From CAZAMB01 sp964501365 (GTDB lineage Bacteria; Planctomycetota; Phycisphaerae; UBA1845): a DNA stretch of 64,000 bases. Every line of letters begins with the position of its first letter. Position 1 is the first letter of the stretch. Below the pieces are notes generated by a model. That model saw nothing but the letters and a program-made list of their open reading frames with translations, did no database searches and had not been told where the DNA came from. The translations under genes and the position numbers were made by a program. The stretch covers positions 1 to 64,000 of the forward strand of contig CAZCST010000038.1 in assembly GCA_964501365.1 (NCBI GenBank), written 5' to 3'. This document shows, piece after piece, positions 17,271-25,376 of the stretch.

Positions 17271-18017
17271 CTAGCATTTCTGGCGAATTGCGTCGGCTAT
17301 ACGGCTGCAGGCATACTCAAAATACACCGGGTCTTGTTCGATGCCGACGAAGCGCTTGCCAGCCAGGAGTGCGGCGACGCCGGTGGTACCGCTGCCCATG
17401 AACGGGTCGAGTATGGAATCGGCCTTCACGGAATCGCAGATGTAGCGAACTTGGGACAGCGGGCGCGGGCACGGTACGGGATTGCCGCCGATATAGCCAG
17501 TCCACGGCCGGAGATCGGCTACGTGCCAATCGCGTGGCAATTCGTCCTGAATGCGGGAGCGACCGCTCCAGAAGATGATCGGATCCCAGCTCAGGCAGAA
17601 GCGCTGCCCGGGCCGTTCGGGATAGATTTTGCAACCGGCGATGACGCGGAATTTCCCGGGGAAATATTCGTGCCAGCGGTGGGCCTTCAGCGGGCTCTGC
17701 CAGACGAAACACGGGCCGTCATTGGTGACGCGGACCAGCTCGGGCACGAGACGGCGCATCAAGTCGTCATACTTGTCGGGCGCGTCGTCGTAGCTGCGAT
17801 AAGTGAAGCCGATGCCGTAGGGCGGGTCGCTCACGACCGCGTCGATGTCGCTAAGGGTCGGCAACACGTCGAAGCAGTCGGCCCGGTACAGCGTGGCATT
17901 GCCGATCACACGCTTTTCAACGGGAAGCGATTTTCCTGATGGTCGCTGTGCCGAAGCGATAAGGTGCTTGCCGCGCTCGGCGTAAAACGGATTGATGCGT
18001 TGTACATTTGTAATCAT
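17271..18017 (-). CDS. DNA methyltransferase (N4-cytosine/N6-adenine type), orphan
   Basis: The 248-residue protein carries the amino-methyltransferase motifs in beta-class order: catalytic VVSDPPYGIGF (motif IV) near residue 68 and the S-adenosylmethionine site LDPFMGSGTTGVAAL (motif I) near the C-terminus, followed by RFVGIEQDP. Between them is a target-recognition region with several Trp and Pro residues. No restriction endonuclease gene is nearby, so it is an orphan enzyme likely to protect the mobile element from host restriction. The ATG at 18017 is chosen because AAAGGA precedes it; the longer frame to 18071 lacks this. Confidence 0.9.
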   Translation of the reverse strand: MITNVQRINPFYAERGKHLIASAQRPSGKSLPVEKRVIGNATLYRADCFDVLPTLSDIDAVVSDPPYGIGFTYRSYDDAPDKYDDLMRRLVPELVRVTNDGPCFVWQSPLKAHRWHEYFPGKFRVIAGCKIYPERPGQRFCLSWDPIIFWSGRSRIQDELPRDWHVADLRPWTGYIGGNPVPCPRPLSQVRYICDSVKADSILDPFMGSGTTGVAALLAGKRFVGIEQDPVYFEYACSRIADAIRQKC

Positions 18018-18079
18018 TGCAAGATTCCTTTCAAAAAGTGGCGGGCGGGCCTGTGAGGCCCGCCCGCGCAAAGTTGTCG

Positions 18080-18295
18080 CTAGTCCTTCTTTTCCGAAGC
18101 GACGCGCAGGACGATGCGTCCGTCGAGCGGAACTACTTCAAGCTGGACGTTGAAACCTTTGCCGTCGGCGTGTGCCCATGCGGTGCCGATGCGAGTCCAG
18201 AAACTCTTCTGACCTTCGCGGTCGCGCACGTGATAGGCGGCGTGGCTGGGCAGTTTTCCAGTAGAGGTTTGCTTGGTTGTCTTCGTGTCAGTCAT
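18080..18295 (-). CDS. Small hypothetical protein, 71 aa, mobile-element associated
   Basis: The 71-residue protein has an AYHVRDREGQKSFWTRIGTA motif followed by WAHADGKGFNVQLEVVPLDG. This pattern recurs in small proteins on integrative and plasmid elements; I know no function for it. The ATG at 18295 is supported by an AAAAGGAGAAC site just upstream. It precedes the methyltransferase on the same strand with a 62-bp gap, so the two are probably co-transcribed. Confidence 0.75.
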   Translation of the reverse strand: MTDTKTTKQTSTGKLPSHAAYHVRDREGQKSFWTRIGTAWAHADGKGFNVQLEVVPLDGRIVLRVASEKKD

Positions 18296-18816
18296 GATCG
18301 TTCTCCTTTTTGGTTGTCCGGCCGCGACCATCGCGGCCTGATGACACGGGAAAAAAGCCGGAATAGTCCGGGGCGAGCGGCACGCGAGCGAACGAGTCAA
18401 GTCTGAAAATTGGGGGACGACCTTTAGGGGGAGCCGATTTTCTGACTTGATACGACCGGCGACGGCTTTACGTGTTCATCAATTAGGCCGCATGGCTGTC
18501 GGACGGCACCAAAGAGAACAAAGAGACGATCCCTGATGCGAAAGAACCGGCAAAGCTGGCGCATAGAAAAATGCCCGCCGTCGCAACAGTGTGAGCGACA
18601 GGCCGTATGAAAGTGGGACGCATTGGTCACGGCGTGGCGCGCTGAGGCAATTACTACTGCGTAGAATACCGCGAGAAAATCAATCGCTTGCGTCGCAACG
18701 AATCAATGGACTAACGACAAGAGCGGGCCTTCGGGCCTCAACCGCGCGATGCAACTCCTAATTGAAGATTGACGAATATTAACTAATTGTCAGCAATTTC
18801 AGGAGTACAATGAGGA
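18296..18816. other. Intergenic stretch upstream of relaxase; candidate oriT region
   Basis: No supported gene in about 520 bases between divergent units. Near the relaxase it contains GGCC-TTCG-GGCC (within 18720-18740), a small hairpin, and an AT-rich patch at 18760-18800. The origin of transfer of MobF systems usually lies next to the relaxase gene, so this is the place to expect it. Confidence 0.4.
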
Positions 18817-21465
18817 ATGCTGCGAATCATCCAGAACACGAGCGCGGCTGGGGCTAAGAGCTACTACAGCACGGCAGACTATTACACCGAAGGCCAGGAA
18901 CTAACCGGGTTGTGGCGCGGTGAAGGCGCGAAGCGTCTGGGACTCAGCGGGATCGTCAACCGCAACGAATGGGACGCCCTCTGCGACAACCGCAATCCGG
19001 CGACGGACAAAGTCCTGACGCAGCGGCAAAAGCAGAACCGGCGCATCGGCTATGATTTCAACTTCCACGTGCCCAAGAGCATTTCGATTGTGTACGGCCT
19101 GACCAAAGACGAGCGGATTCTCGAAGCATTCCAGGAATCGGTAGGCGCAACCATGCAAGACATGGAAGCGGAAATGAAAACCCGTGTGCGGGGTGGCGGC
19201 CGTAACGAGGACCGGACGACAGCCAACATGGTATGGGGCGAGTTCATTCACACCACAGCTCGCCCTGTGGACGGTGTACCCGATCCGCACCTTCATGCGC
19301 ATTGCTTCGTGTTCAACTCGACGTGGGACGAAAGCGAAAATCGCTGGAAAGCCGGACAATTCGCTGACCTCAAGCGCGATGCGCCATATTTCGAGGCGAA
19401 GTTTTACTCTCGCTTCGCACGGCGTCTCGAAGAACTCGGCTTGCCGATTGAACGGACAAGAAAGGGGTGGGAGCTTCGTGACATCCCCAAGTCCGCCCTC
19501 GAGAAGTTCTCGCGGCGGACGGCGCTCATCGAAGAAATGGCGAAAGAGCGTGGCATTACCGACGCCGCCGAGAAAGACCAACTTGGGGCGAAGACCCGCG
19601 AAGGAAAGCAGAAGGAAATTACTTTCGACGAATTGCGGGAATACTGGCAATCGTGCCTGAGCTCGGAAGAAAGCGACGCCGTTTCCAAGGTAGCCAATCG
19701 GCTCGGTCAAAATGCCATCGGGGAAGATTCGCATATGGCGGCAAAAGCCGCGTTGCTGGCCATCGAGCATTGCTTGGAACGAAGCTCGGTAGTCCCGGAG
19801 AGAAAGATTCTGGCGGAGGCATTGAAGCGCTCCGTGGGGACAGCATCGTGGGAAGCGGTGGAACAAGCGGTCGCCAAGCAAGGATTGATAACCGCAGAGC
19901 GCGATGGGCGGCGGATGGCGACGACAAGGGAAGTACTGAAGGAAGAAAGTGCCATGATCGGCTTTGCCCGGAATGGCCGTGGCACCTGTAGGCGGTTGGG
20001 ACCGGCTGATTACCGATTCAAACGCGAGTGGCTCGACGAAGGCCAGCGGAAGGCCGTGCTGCATGTCCTGCATTCGCCGGATCGGGTGATTTTGATTTCG
20101 GGCAAGGCCGGAACCGGAAAAACCAAGATGATGCAGGAAGCGGTAGAGGCGATTGAAGCGAACGGAAAGCAGGTGTTCACCTTCGCCCCGTCGGCGGACG
20201 CCAGTCGCGGAGTGCTTCGAGGCGAAGGGTTCGCAAATGCCGACACCGTGGCGCGCTTGCTCAAAGACGAGCGGATGCAGGCGGACGTTCGCGGGCAGAT
20301 CATCTGGATCGATGAAGCGGGGCTGCTCGGGACGAAACAATTGGGACAGGTGTTCAACCTGGCAAATGAACTTGATGCCCGTGTCATTCTCTCGGGCGAC
20401 CGCAAGCAACATGGATCAGTGGAGCGTGGAGCGGCGCTGCGATTGTTGGAAGAGGAAGCGGGGTTGGTCCCGGCTGAAATCCGAGCGATCAAGCGGCAAT
20501 CCGGCGACTACAAGCAAGCCGTGGAAGCGTTAAGCGAGGGGCGGACTGAAGACGGCTTTGCCGAACTCGACGAGCTGGGATGGATTCAGGAAGTACCTGC
20601 AACGGATCGGTACAAAATACTCGCGACGGATTATGTGGGCGCGGTTTCCAAAGGCGAGACGGCGCTGGTGGTTTCGCCCACGCATATCGAAGGCGAGTGG
20701 ATCACCGACGAAATACGCGGGCTGTTGAAACAGACGGGCAGGCTTCGCGAAGGCGAACGCCGGTTGCACGTGCTGGAACCGGCAAATCTGACCGAAGCGG
20801 AGCGGGCCGACGCGGTAAATTACGAGCGCGATTCGGTGATTGTCTTCCATCAAAACGCCAAGGGCTTCACCAAGGGTGATCGTGTGATGCTCGGCGATGC
20901 TCCCCCGCCGATGTCCGAGGCAGCGAAATTCCAAGTGTTCCATCCCGACATTCTGCCAGTTGCGCCGGGCGACGTGCTGCGGGTCACGCGCAACGGAGAT
21001 ACGGCCGACGGATTGCATCACCTGAACAATGGCGACCTGGTAACGGTGCAGCGGTTCGATGGCGATGGGAACCTCGTGCTCACGAATGGGTGGAAGATTG
21101 CGAAAAACTACGGGCACTTGACGCATGGCTATTGCGTTACATCGTATGCAGCGCAAGGAAAAACTTTGGACAAAATATTTATCGGGCAATCGTCGTACTC
21201 GTTCCCAGCCTCTTCGCGCGAGCAATTTTACGTTTCGGTGAGTCGAGGTAGGAAAGGCGTCACGATCTATACCGACGATAAAGAGGCCCTGCTCGACGCC
21301 GTGAGCCGGTCGGATGATCGCGTGTCCGCGACCGAACTGATCGCTGGCCGAAACATTCGCGAACGTGGAGCAATGCTGCATCGTTTCAAAGAACTGATGC
21401 CGGAAGTGTCTGTTCCGGACCATGTAGTAGCGCGCACGCGGGAGGGGTTGAATTTTGATCGATAA
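18817..21465 (+). CDS. MobF-family conjugative relaxase/helicase (TrwC/TraI-like)
   Basis: The 882-residue protein nicks at oriT and unwinds the transferred strand. Residues of about 1-290 form the TrwC relaxase domain: tandem tyrosines near the N-terminus (Tyr16/17, Tyr22/23), GYDFNFHVPKSISI, and the three-His metal site DPHLHAHCFVF (His158/160/162). Residues of about 400-830 form a RecD-like helicase with Walker A SGKAGTGKTKM (near 430), Walker B IIWIDEAGLLG (near 495) and C-terminal HGYCVTSYAAQGKTLD and FYVSVSRGRKG motifs. An AGGAG site precedes the ATG. It heads a plus-strand operon and overlaps the next gene by 11 bp. Size is typical of compact MobF proteins. Confidence 0.95.
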   Translation: MLRIIQNTSAAGAKSYYSTADYYTEGQELTGLWRGEGAKRLGLSGIVNRNEWDALCDNRNPATDKVLTQRQKQNRRIGYDFNFHVPKSISIVYGLTKDERILEAFQESVGATMQDMEAEMKTRVRGGGRNEDRTTANMVWGEFIHTTARPVDGVPDPHLHAHCFVFNSTWDESENRWKAGQFADLKRDAPYFEAKFYSRFARRLEELGLPIERTRKGWELRDIPKSALEKFSRRTALIEEMAKERGITDAAEKDQLGAKTREGKQKEITFDELREYWQSCLSSEESDAVSKVANRLGQNAIGEDSHMAAKAALLAIEHCLERSSVVPERKILAEALKRSVGTASWEAVEQAVAKQGLITAERDGRRMATTREVLKEESAMIGFARNGRGTCRRLGPADYRFKREWLDEGQRKAVLHVLHSPDRVILISGKAGTGKTKMMQEAVEAIEANGKQVFTFAPSADASRGVLRGEGFANADTVARLLKDERMQADVRGQIIWIDEAGLLGTKQLGQVFNLANELDARVILSGDRKQHGSVERGAALRLLEEEAGLVPAEIRAIKRQSGDYKQAVEALSEGRTEDGFAELDELGWIQEVPATDRYKILATDYVGAVSKGETALVVSPTHIEGEWITDEIRGLLKQTGRLREGERRLHVLEPANLTEAERADAVNYERDSVIVFHQNAKGFTKGDRVMLGDAPPPMSEAAKFQVFHPDILPVAPGDVLRVTRNGDTADGLHHLNNGDLVTVQRFDGDGNLVLTNGWKIAKNYGHLTHGYCVTSYAAQGKTLDKIFIGQSSYSFPASSREQFYVSVSRGRKGVTIYTDDKEALLDAVSRSDDRVSATELIAGRNIRERGAMLHRFKELMPEVSVPDHVVARTREGLNFDR

Positions 21466-21868
21466 AATTCTTGATCGTTACGGGGGCCGGGATCGTGGAG
21501 ACGGCGAAAACGATAACGAATCCAGCGAGGAACGTGCTGTAGATGATTTCGGCACGTTCGGATTTCTGCGCGGATCACGCGAGCGGGCAACCATGCTCGA
21601 ATTGCGAAAGAAAAATGGGAGCATCCGCGCCGTGAGCTACGGATACATCGACAAGGCGGATTTCGATCCGTCGGACGGCATCATCCTGCACGCCAGCGGT
21701 CAAAAAATCACGATCAAGGGCCGAAATCTGAACGTGGAAGTGCATCCCAAGGTGCGGCTATTTGAGGCATTGTGTCGTCATCGCGTGCCGTGGCTAAGAG
21801 AGGCGGCCGAGGCGGAAAGTTTTTCTACTGGGGCCGGAGGAATTATGATTGAGTCCATTGAGTGGTGA
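21455..21868 (+). CDS. Hypothetical protein, 137 aa, translationally coupled to relaxase
   Basis: Not recognised. The TTG start overlaps the end of the relaxase gene by 11 bases, suggesting translational coupling. The first 40 residues are acidic and probably disordered (DRGDGENDNESSEERAVDD). The rest is beta-rich (ATMLELRKKNGSIRAVSYGY, IILHASGQKITIKGRNL) and ends with VRLFEALCRHRVPWLREA. The position implies a role in mobilization or replication of the element. Confidence 0.75.
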   Translation: MIDKILDRYGGRDRGDGENDNESSEERAVDDFGTFGFLRGSRERATMLELRKKNGSIRAVSYGYIDKADFDPSDGIILHASGQKITIKGRNLNVEVHPKVRLFEALCRHRVPWLREAAEAESFSTGAGGIMIESIEW

Positions 21869-21964
21869 GACCAGCGCTGCTGAACGAAACGAAGGTGGCC
21901 CATAACTACGTGGAGACTTGTAACCCCTCGCGCCCGCCGATTTTGTGACCGGTGCATCGACCGG

Positions 21965-23755
21965 TTGGCCTCAAACTCGGTTGATCTTGATGCGCTATCA
22001 GAATTAGTTCAAGAAACCAAGAACGAAGGAAGCGACGGGATTTCCGCCTTCCTCGAAATAATAGACAGTCCACACTCGTCTAGGGCTCTAACGGTGGCTT
22101 GGTGGTTGTTGGTCGTCGAGACGCTCACGCCAGGAGCGATTGAACCGGAGGCAGTAACAAGAGCAGAGGAGGAAGTACTACGCGCACTCGAAAGCGGACA
22201 TAACGATCGGGTCTACGCGGCATGTGCATTGTTAAGAAGGAATGGCGTGCGGAGCCAATTCGTTTCCGCACTCGATCGATTGACCAATGAGGATGAGCAA
22301 AGCACTTCGACAATGGCTGCTTGTGCATTGCATCAAATCGTTCCGGACTCTGCCACGGCAATGTCACGCTTGCGCCGTGCGCTGGACGGCGACAACGACT
22401 TCCTTGCATCGATTGCGGCGGCTGAACTCTTGGATGACAGCGGTCATCGGGACATATCCGTGCAGACGATTCAGGAACGGATGCATCGCTTGAATGAGGT
22501 CGATGCCTATCAAGTCGTGGTAACTCTAAGGCGGGTTGGTACCTATTGCGAGAGCGTGTTCGAAGTTGTCGCTGCACTACTAGCAAAAGTCGAACTGCAT
22601 CCGACTTTAAGGCAGGCCGCAGCGGTGACGCTGGGAGCAATGAAATCTCCTTCGGAGAAGCTTGTACCTCCGTTACTCAGGGCTATGGCTTCGACGGACT
22701 GGACCGTGATTGACGGCGCGCTGGAGGGATTTCGTCGAGCAGGGTCAGTGCCGGAAGATGTTTGCGAGAGGCTTGTCGGACTGCTTTCGGACCCCGACAA
22801 AAACATGCGGAAGGCCGCCGCGCGTGGTTTACAGGGTATGAAAGAGGGTTGTCAACCAGCTTTGAAGGACGTTGTTCAGCGGTTGCGAGATGAACGCGAT
22901 TTTGAAATAGCCTCCGAGCTCGCGCTGGTTGTCGCTGGGAGCGGATCAACCGCGATTCCGACATTGATTCAAGTCATTCGAGAATGTGATTTACGAACAA
23001 TCGAGGCCGCTACGAGAGCCCTGATGCGCATGGGGCAGAGAGCCGCAGTGGAAATCGTCGATCAATATGCGCATGTGCCGGAGCCGATGGCTCGCCGAGC
23101 GATGATCGGTGCATTACTTGGGATCGGATCATACTCACCTCGCGCACTCGAACTTCTGGCGCAAATACTAGCTGAAACAGAGGACGACGAAATGGCCACG
23201 TATGTTGCCATGGGATTCTGTGCCGCCCGCTCAAATGCGGCACCGGCCATCCCGGTCCTTGTGACGTGCATTATGGCAGGCCGTCCGAAAGAAGTATTAC
23301 GCTGGATCGAGGGAGCCATCGAAGCCATCGGACCGGATGCGATCGACGCACTGCGGCAGGCCGTGACCACAAGTAATGGAGTAAGCAAGCAAAGGCTGCT
23401 AGAAACTTTGGCTCGGCTTAGCGCGGTTGATGATGGTCGGTTTAAGGAGTTTGAGGAATTTAACGAGGATGAAACGCTGGAAATGTTTGTCCGCATTGCA
23501 GACCTGATGGGAAAGAATGGCCGGATTGGGTACCGGCGCATGGAGAAGATATTTGAAAAGGAATGGCAGACGGTTCGCTTTCCTATTTCCGCGACGCGCC
23601 TAGGGAAAGGGGTTGCGCGGCTTGAAAAAGTTTTCAGAGTGCAACTGATTGACCGATCAGAAGGAAAGCAGCGGGGGCTGGGCAGAGATGCATCGGAATT
23701 CGTTGCGAGAATTCAAGACTACCTCAGGATCAAGCAGCAGCGCCTTGGAGCGTAA
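21965..23755 (+). CDS. HEAT-repeat protein with LysR-like winged-helix C-terminus
   Basis: The 596-residue protein starts at TTG. Residues of about 20-480 are tandem helical HEAT/PBS-lyase-like repeats (for example RQAAAVTLGAMKSPSEKLVP, MRKAAARGLQGMKEG, MARRAMIGALLGIG). The last 90 residues differ: IADLMGKNGRIGYRRMEKIF then FPISATRLGKGVARLEKVF and VQLIDRSEGKQRGLGRDASE, which follows the layout of a LysR-type N-terminal HTH (LSraIrrLE..GvpLFeR). It sits inside the mobilization operon between relaxase and ParB genes. The repeats suggest a scaffold and the HTH suggests DNA binding; this architecture is not one I know. Confidence 0.75.
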   Translation: MASNSVDLDALSELVQETKNEGSDGISAFLEIIDSPHSSRALTVAWWLLVVETLTPGAIEPEAVTRAEEEVLRALESGHNDRVYAACALLRRNGVRSQFVSALDRLTNEDEQSTSTMAACALHQIVPDSATAMSRLRRALDGDNDFLASIAAAELLDDSGHRDISVQTIQERMHRLNEVDAYQVVVTLRRVGTYCESVFEVVAALLAKVELHPTLRQAAAVTLGAMKSPSEKLVPPLLRAMASTDWTVIDGALEGFRRAGSVPEDVCERLVGLLSDPDKNMRKAAARGLQGMKEGCQPALKDVVQRLRDERDFEIASELALVVAGSGSTAIPTLIQVIRECDLRTIEAATRALMRMGQRAAVEIVDQYAHVPEPMARRAMIGALLGIGSYSPRALELLAQILAETEDDEMATYVAMGFCAARSNAAPAIPVLVTCIMAGRPKEVLRWIEGAIEAIGPDAIDALRQAVTTSNGVSKQRLLETLARLSAVDDGRFKEFEEFNEDETLEMFVRIADLMGKNGRIGYRRMEKIFEKEWQTVRFPISATRLGKGVARLEKVFRVQLIDRSEGKQRGLGRDASEFVARIQDYLRIKQQRLGA

Positions 23756-23806
23756 GGCTTGACATACACGATACGGCGTGGCTTGGTTTGCAACTGAGCC
23801 ACGGAT

Positions 23807-24196
23807 ATGAAACCTGACAATTCTCTTCCGGGTCAATTCGATCTAAGCAAGATCGAGTTTCCGACAGATCGACTAACGGTTGGCGAGCTTCGCAAACGCC
23901 AGCCCAGGCTGTTCGATTTGCTTATACATCGTTCGCATAACCTTAACAGCGTTCTTGTGACTGCAACGATGGCGGTCGAGCAAGAACTCGCATTCAAGGC
24001 GTTCGCTCGGGCAGCGGGTCTTCCGGATCCCGATCCGAATCTCGTTACGAGCCCGAGTGAACTTATGCGGATGCTAGACCAGGACTACCGGCGGCAGGGA
24101 ATCAGCATGGGGTATCAGCAGACGAAGCAAATGGTTCGGGAGTTCGAAAAAGCTGCGGCCGCACAAGGCCGAGCTTCTCGCGGCGCGTCGCGCTAG
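23807..24196 (+). CDS. Hypothetical protein, 129 aa
   Basis: Not recognised. The N-terminal LPGQFDLSKIEFPTDRLTVG and RKRQPRLFDLLIHRSHNLNS parts precede a helical centre (ATMAVEQELAFKAFARAAG) and a QQTKQMVREFEKAAAAQG tail. No signal peptide or membrane segment. It follows the HEAT-repeat gene by 51 bp on the same strand and probably belongs to the same operon. Confidence 0.6.
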   Translation: MKPDNSLPGQFDLSKIEFPTDRLTVGELRKRQPRLFDLLIHRSHNLNSVLVTATMAVEQELAFKAFARAAGLPDPDPNLVTSPSELMRMLDQDYRRQGISMGYQQTKQMVREFEKAAAAQGRASRGASR

Positions 24197-24306
24197 CCTC
24201 GGCAAACAAACTCAGCAATTCGTTGTCCTGCTTAAAGCCGCGCCAATTTTTGGCGCAGTTTCCCTTCGCCTTCTTGCTTGCCATAGAAGTAACGAGGCGA
24301 TTGGTC

Positions 24307-24498
24307 ATGCGTTTGGCAGATCGCTTCAAGGCAAGCTTAGGCAGGAGATATGTCATGCAGAAAATAGCCATAGTGGTCGCTTGTTTCCTATACGTGATTT
24401 CGCCCATCGATCTTATTCCCGACTTTTTCATTGGGTTGGGTCAGGCTGATGATTTAGGGGCGGTGATACTGACCCTTCGGTACTTGTTCGCAAAGTGA
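24307..24498 (+). CDS. DUF1232 (YkvA-like) small membrane protein
   Basis: The signature LYVISPIDLIPDFFIGLGQADDLGAVILTLRYL is split over positions 24385-24490 and is typical of DUF1232: a hydrophobic helix, SPIDLIPD, then a second helix. The family is membrane-associated with no established biochemical role. The ATG at 24307 gives 63 residues; a TTG at 24223 would add 28 hydrophobic residues. It lies in the mobilization operon before parB. Confidence 0.8.
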   Translation: MRLADRFKASLGRRYVMQKIAIVVACFLYVISPIDLIPDFFIGLGQADDLGAVILTLRYLFAK

Positions 24499-24542
24499 TC
24501 GCGCCTACCGCCGTGGATACGGATTAGCGAAAGGGCACTCCA

Positions 24543-25364
24543 ATGGAAGAAAAAATGGTTCAGAGCATAGGAATCGAAAAGCTGGCATGCCGCCCGCAGG
24601 TGCGGGAACGGTTCGATGAGGAAGCGTTGGTCGGGCTTGCGCAGACCATCAAAGAAACGGGAATTCTGCAACCGCTGCTCGTGCGACGCACAGGGTCGGA
24701 GTTTGTCGTGCTGGAGGGCGAGCGTCGGCTGCGAGCCGCGAAAATGGCGGGGCTGACGGAAATCCCAGTCTTGATTGACGACCGGGAGTTGTCGGAAACG
24801 GAGATTGTGTACCGGCAAATCATCGTCAACTGTTCGCGGGAAGGCTTAGAGCCGCTGGAAAAGGCCAAGGCGATCCGCCACCTCATGCAGGAAGCGCGAT
24901 GGTCGGCGGCTCAGACGGCGGTGAAACTGGGCATTTCCCCAGGCATGATGACGAAACTCCTCTCGCTGCTGAATCTTCCCGAATCGGTGCAGCAAAAGGT
25001 GGTAAGCGGTGCTCTGCCGCTCACGACCGCCTATGCGATTTCTCGCGAATCAGACCCTGAGAGTCAGCGGAAACTTGCTAATGAAGCATCTTGCGGCGGG
25101 CTGAGGCGCGAAGACGTGGTCCAGCTCACAAAGTCCCGCAAGGCTCATCGCCGTTCAGCGGGCAAGCCCCAGCGAACCACGACGCCACGCGAGCGCTTGA
25201 ACATTCCCCTGGGGGGCGGAAGGTCGGTCGCGGTGGCTGGGCCGAGCCTCACAGTTTCCTCGATGATCGAATGGCTTGCCGATTTGCTCGAACGGCTGCG
25301 GGGAGTGCAAGAAAGAAACATCGAAGTGTCTGAGGCGGTCAAGCTTATTTCGGTAAAAAATTAA
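24543..25364 (+). CDS. ParB/Spo0J-family DNA-binding protein
   Basis: The 273-residue protein has the ParB nuclease-like/CTP-binding domain at about residues 8-100 (RFDEEALVGLAQTIKETGIL, QPLLVRR, VVLEGERRLRAAKMAGLTEI) and a KorB-type HTH at about 110-165 (WSAAQTAVKLGISPGMMTKL then LSLLNLPESVQQ). The C-terminus is shorter than in chromosomal ParB. No ParA is adjacent, so it may act as a partition or regulatory protein of the element rather than in chromosome segregation. It ends 12 bp before the coupling protein gene, so the two are co-transcribed. Confidence 0.9.
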   Translation: MEEKMVQSIGIEKLACRPQVRERFDEEALVGLAQTIKETGILQPLLVRRTGSEFVVLEGERRLRAAKMAGLTEIPVLIDDRELSETEIVYRQIIVNCSREGLEPLEKAKAIRHLMQEARWSAAQTAVKLGISPGMMTKLLSLLNLPESVQQKVVSGALPLTTAYAISRESDPESQRKLANEASCGGLRREDVVQLTKSRKAHRRSAGKPQRTTTPRERLNIPLGGGRSVAVAGPSLTVSSMIEWLADLLERLRGVQERNIEVSEAVKLISVKN

Positions 25365-25376
25365 CGGAGTCGAATC

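Noticed and set aside
13303..18000. Search for a reverse transcriptase beside the nitrilase-like gene
   Set aside because: No frame with RT motifs (such as a YADD-type box) was seen on either strand nearby.
18901..20412. Long open frame on the minus strand opposite the relaxase gene
   Set aside because: It is the antisense shadow of a gene with clear relaxase and helicase motifs; its product has no family pattern.
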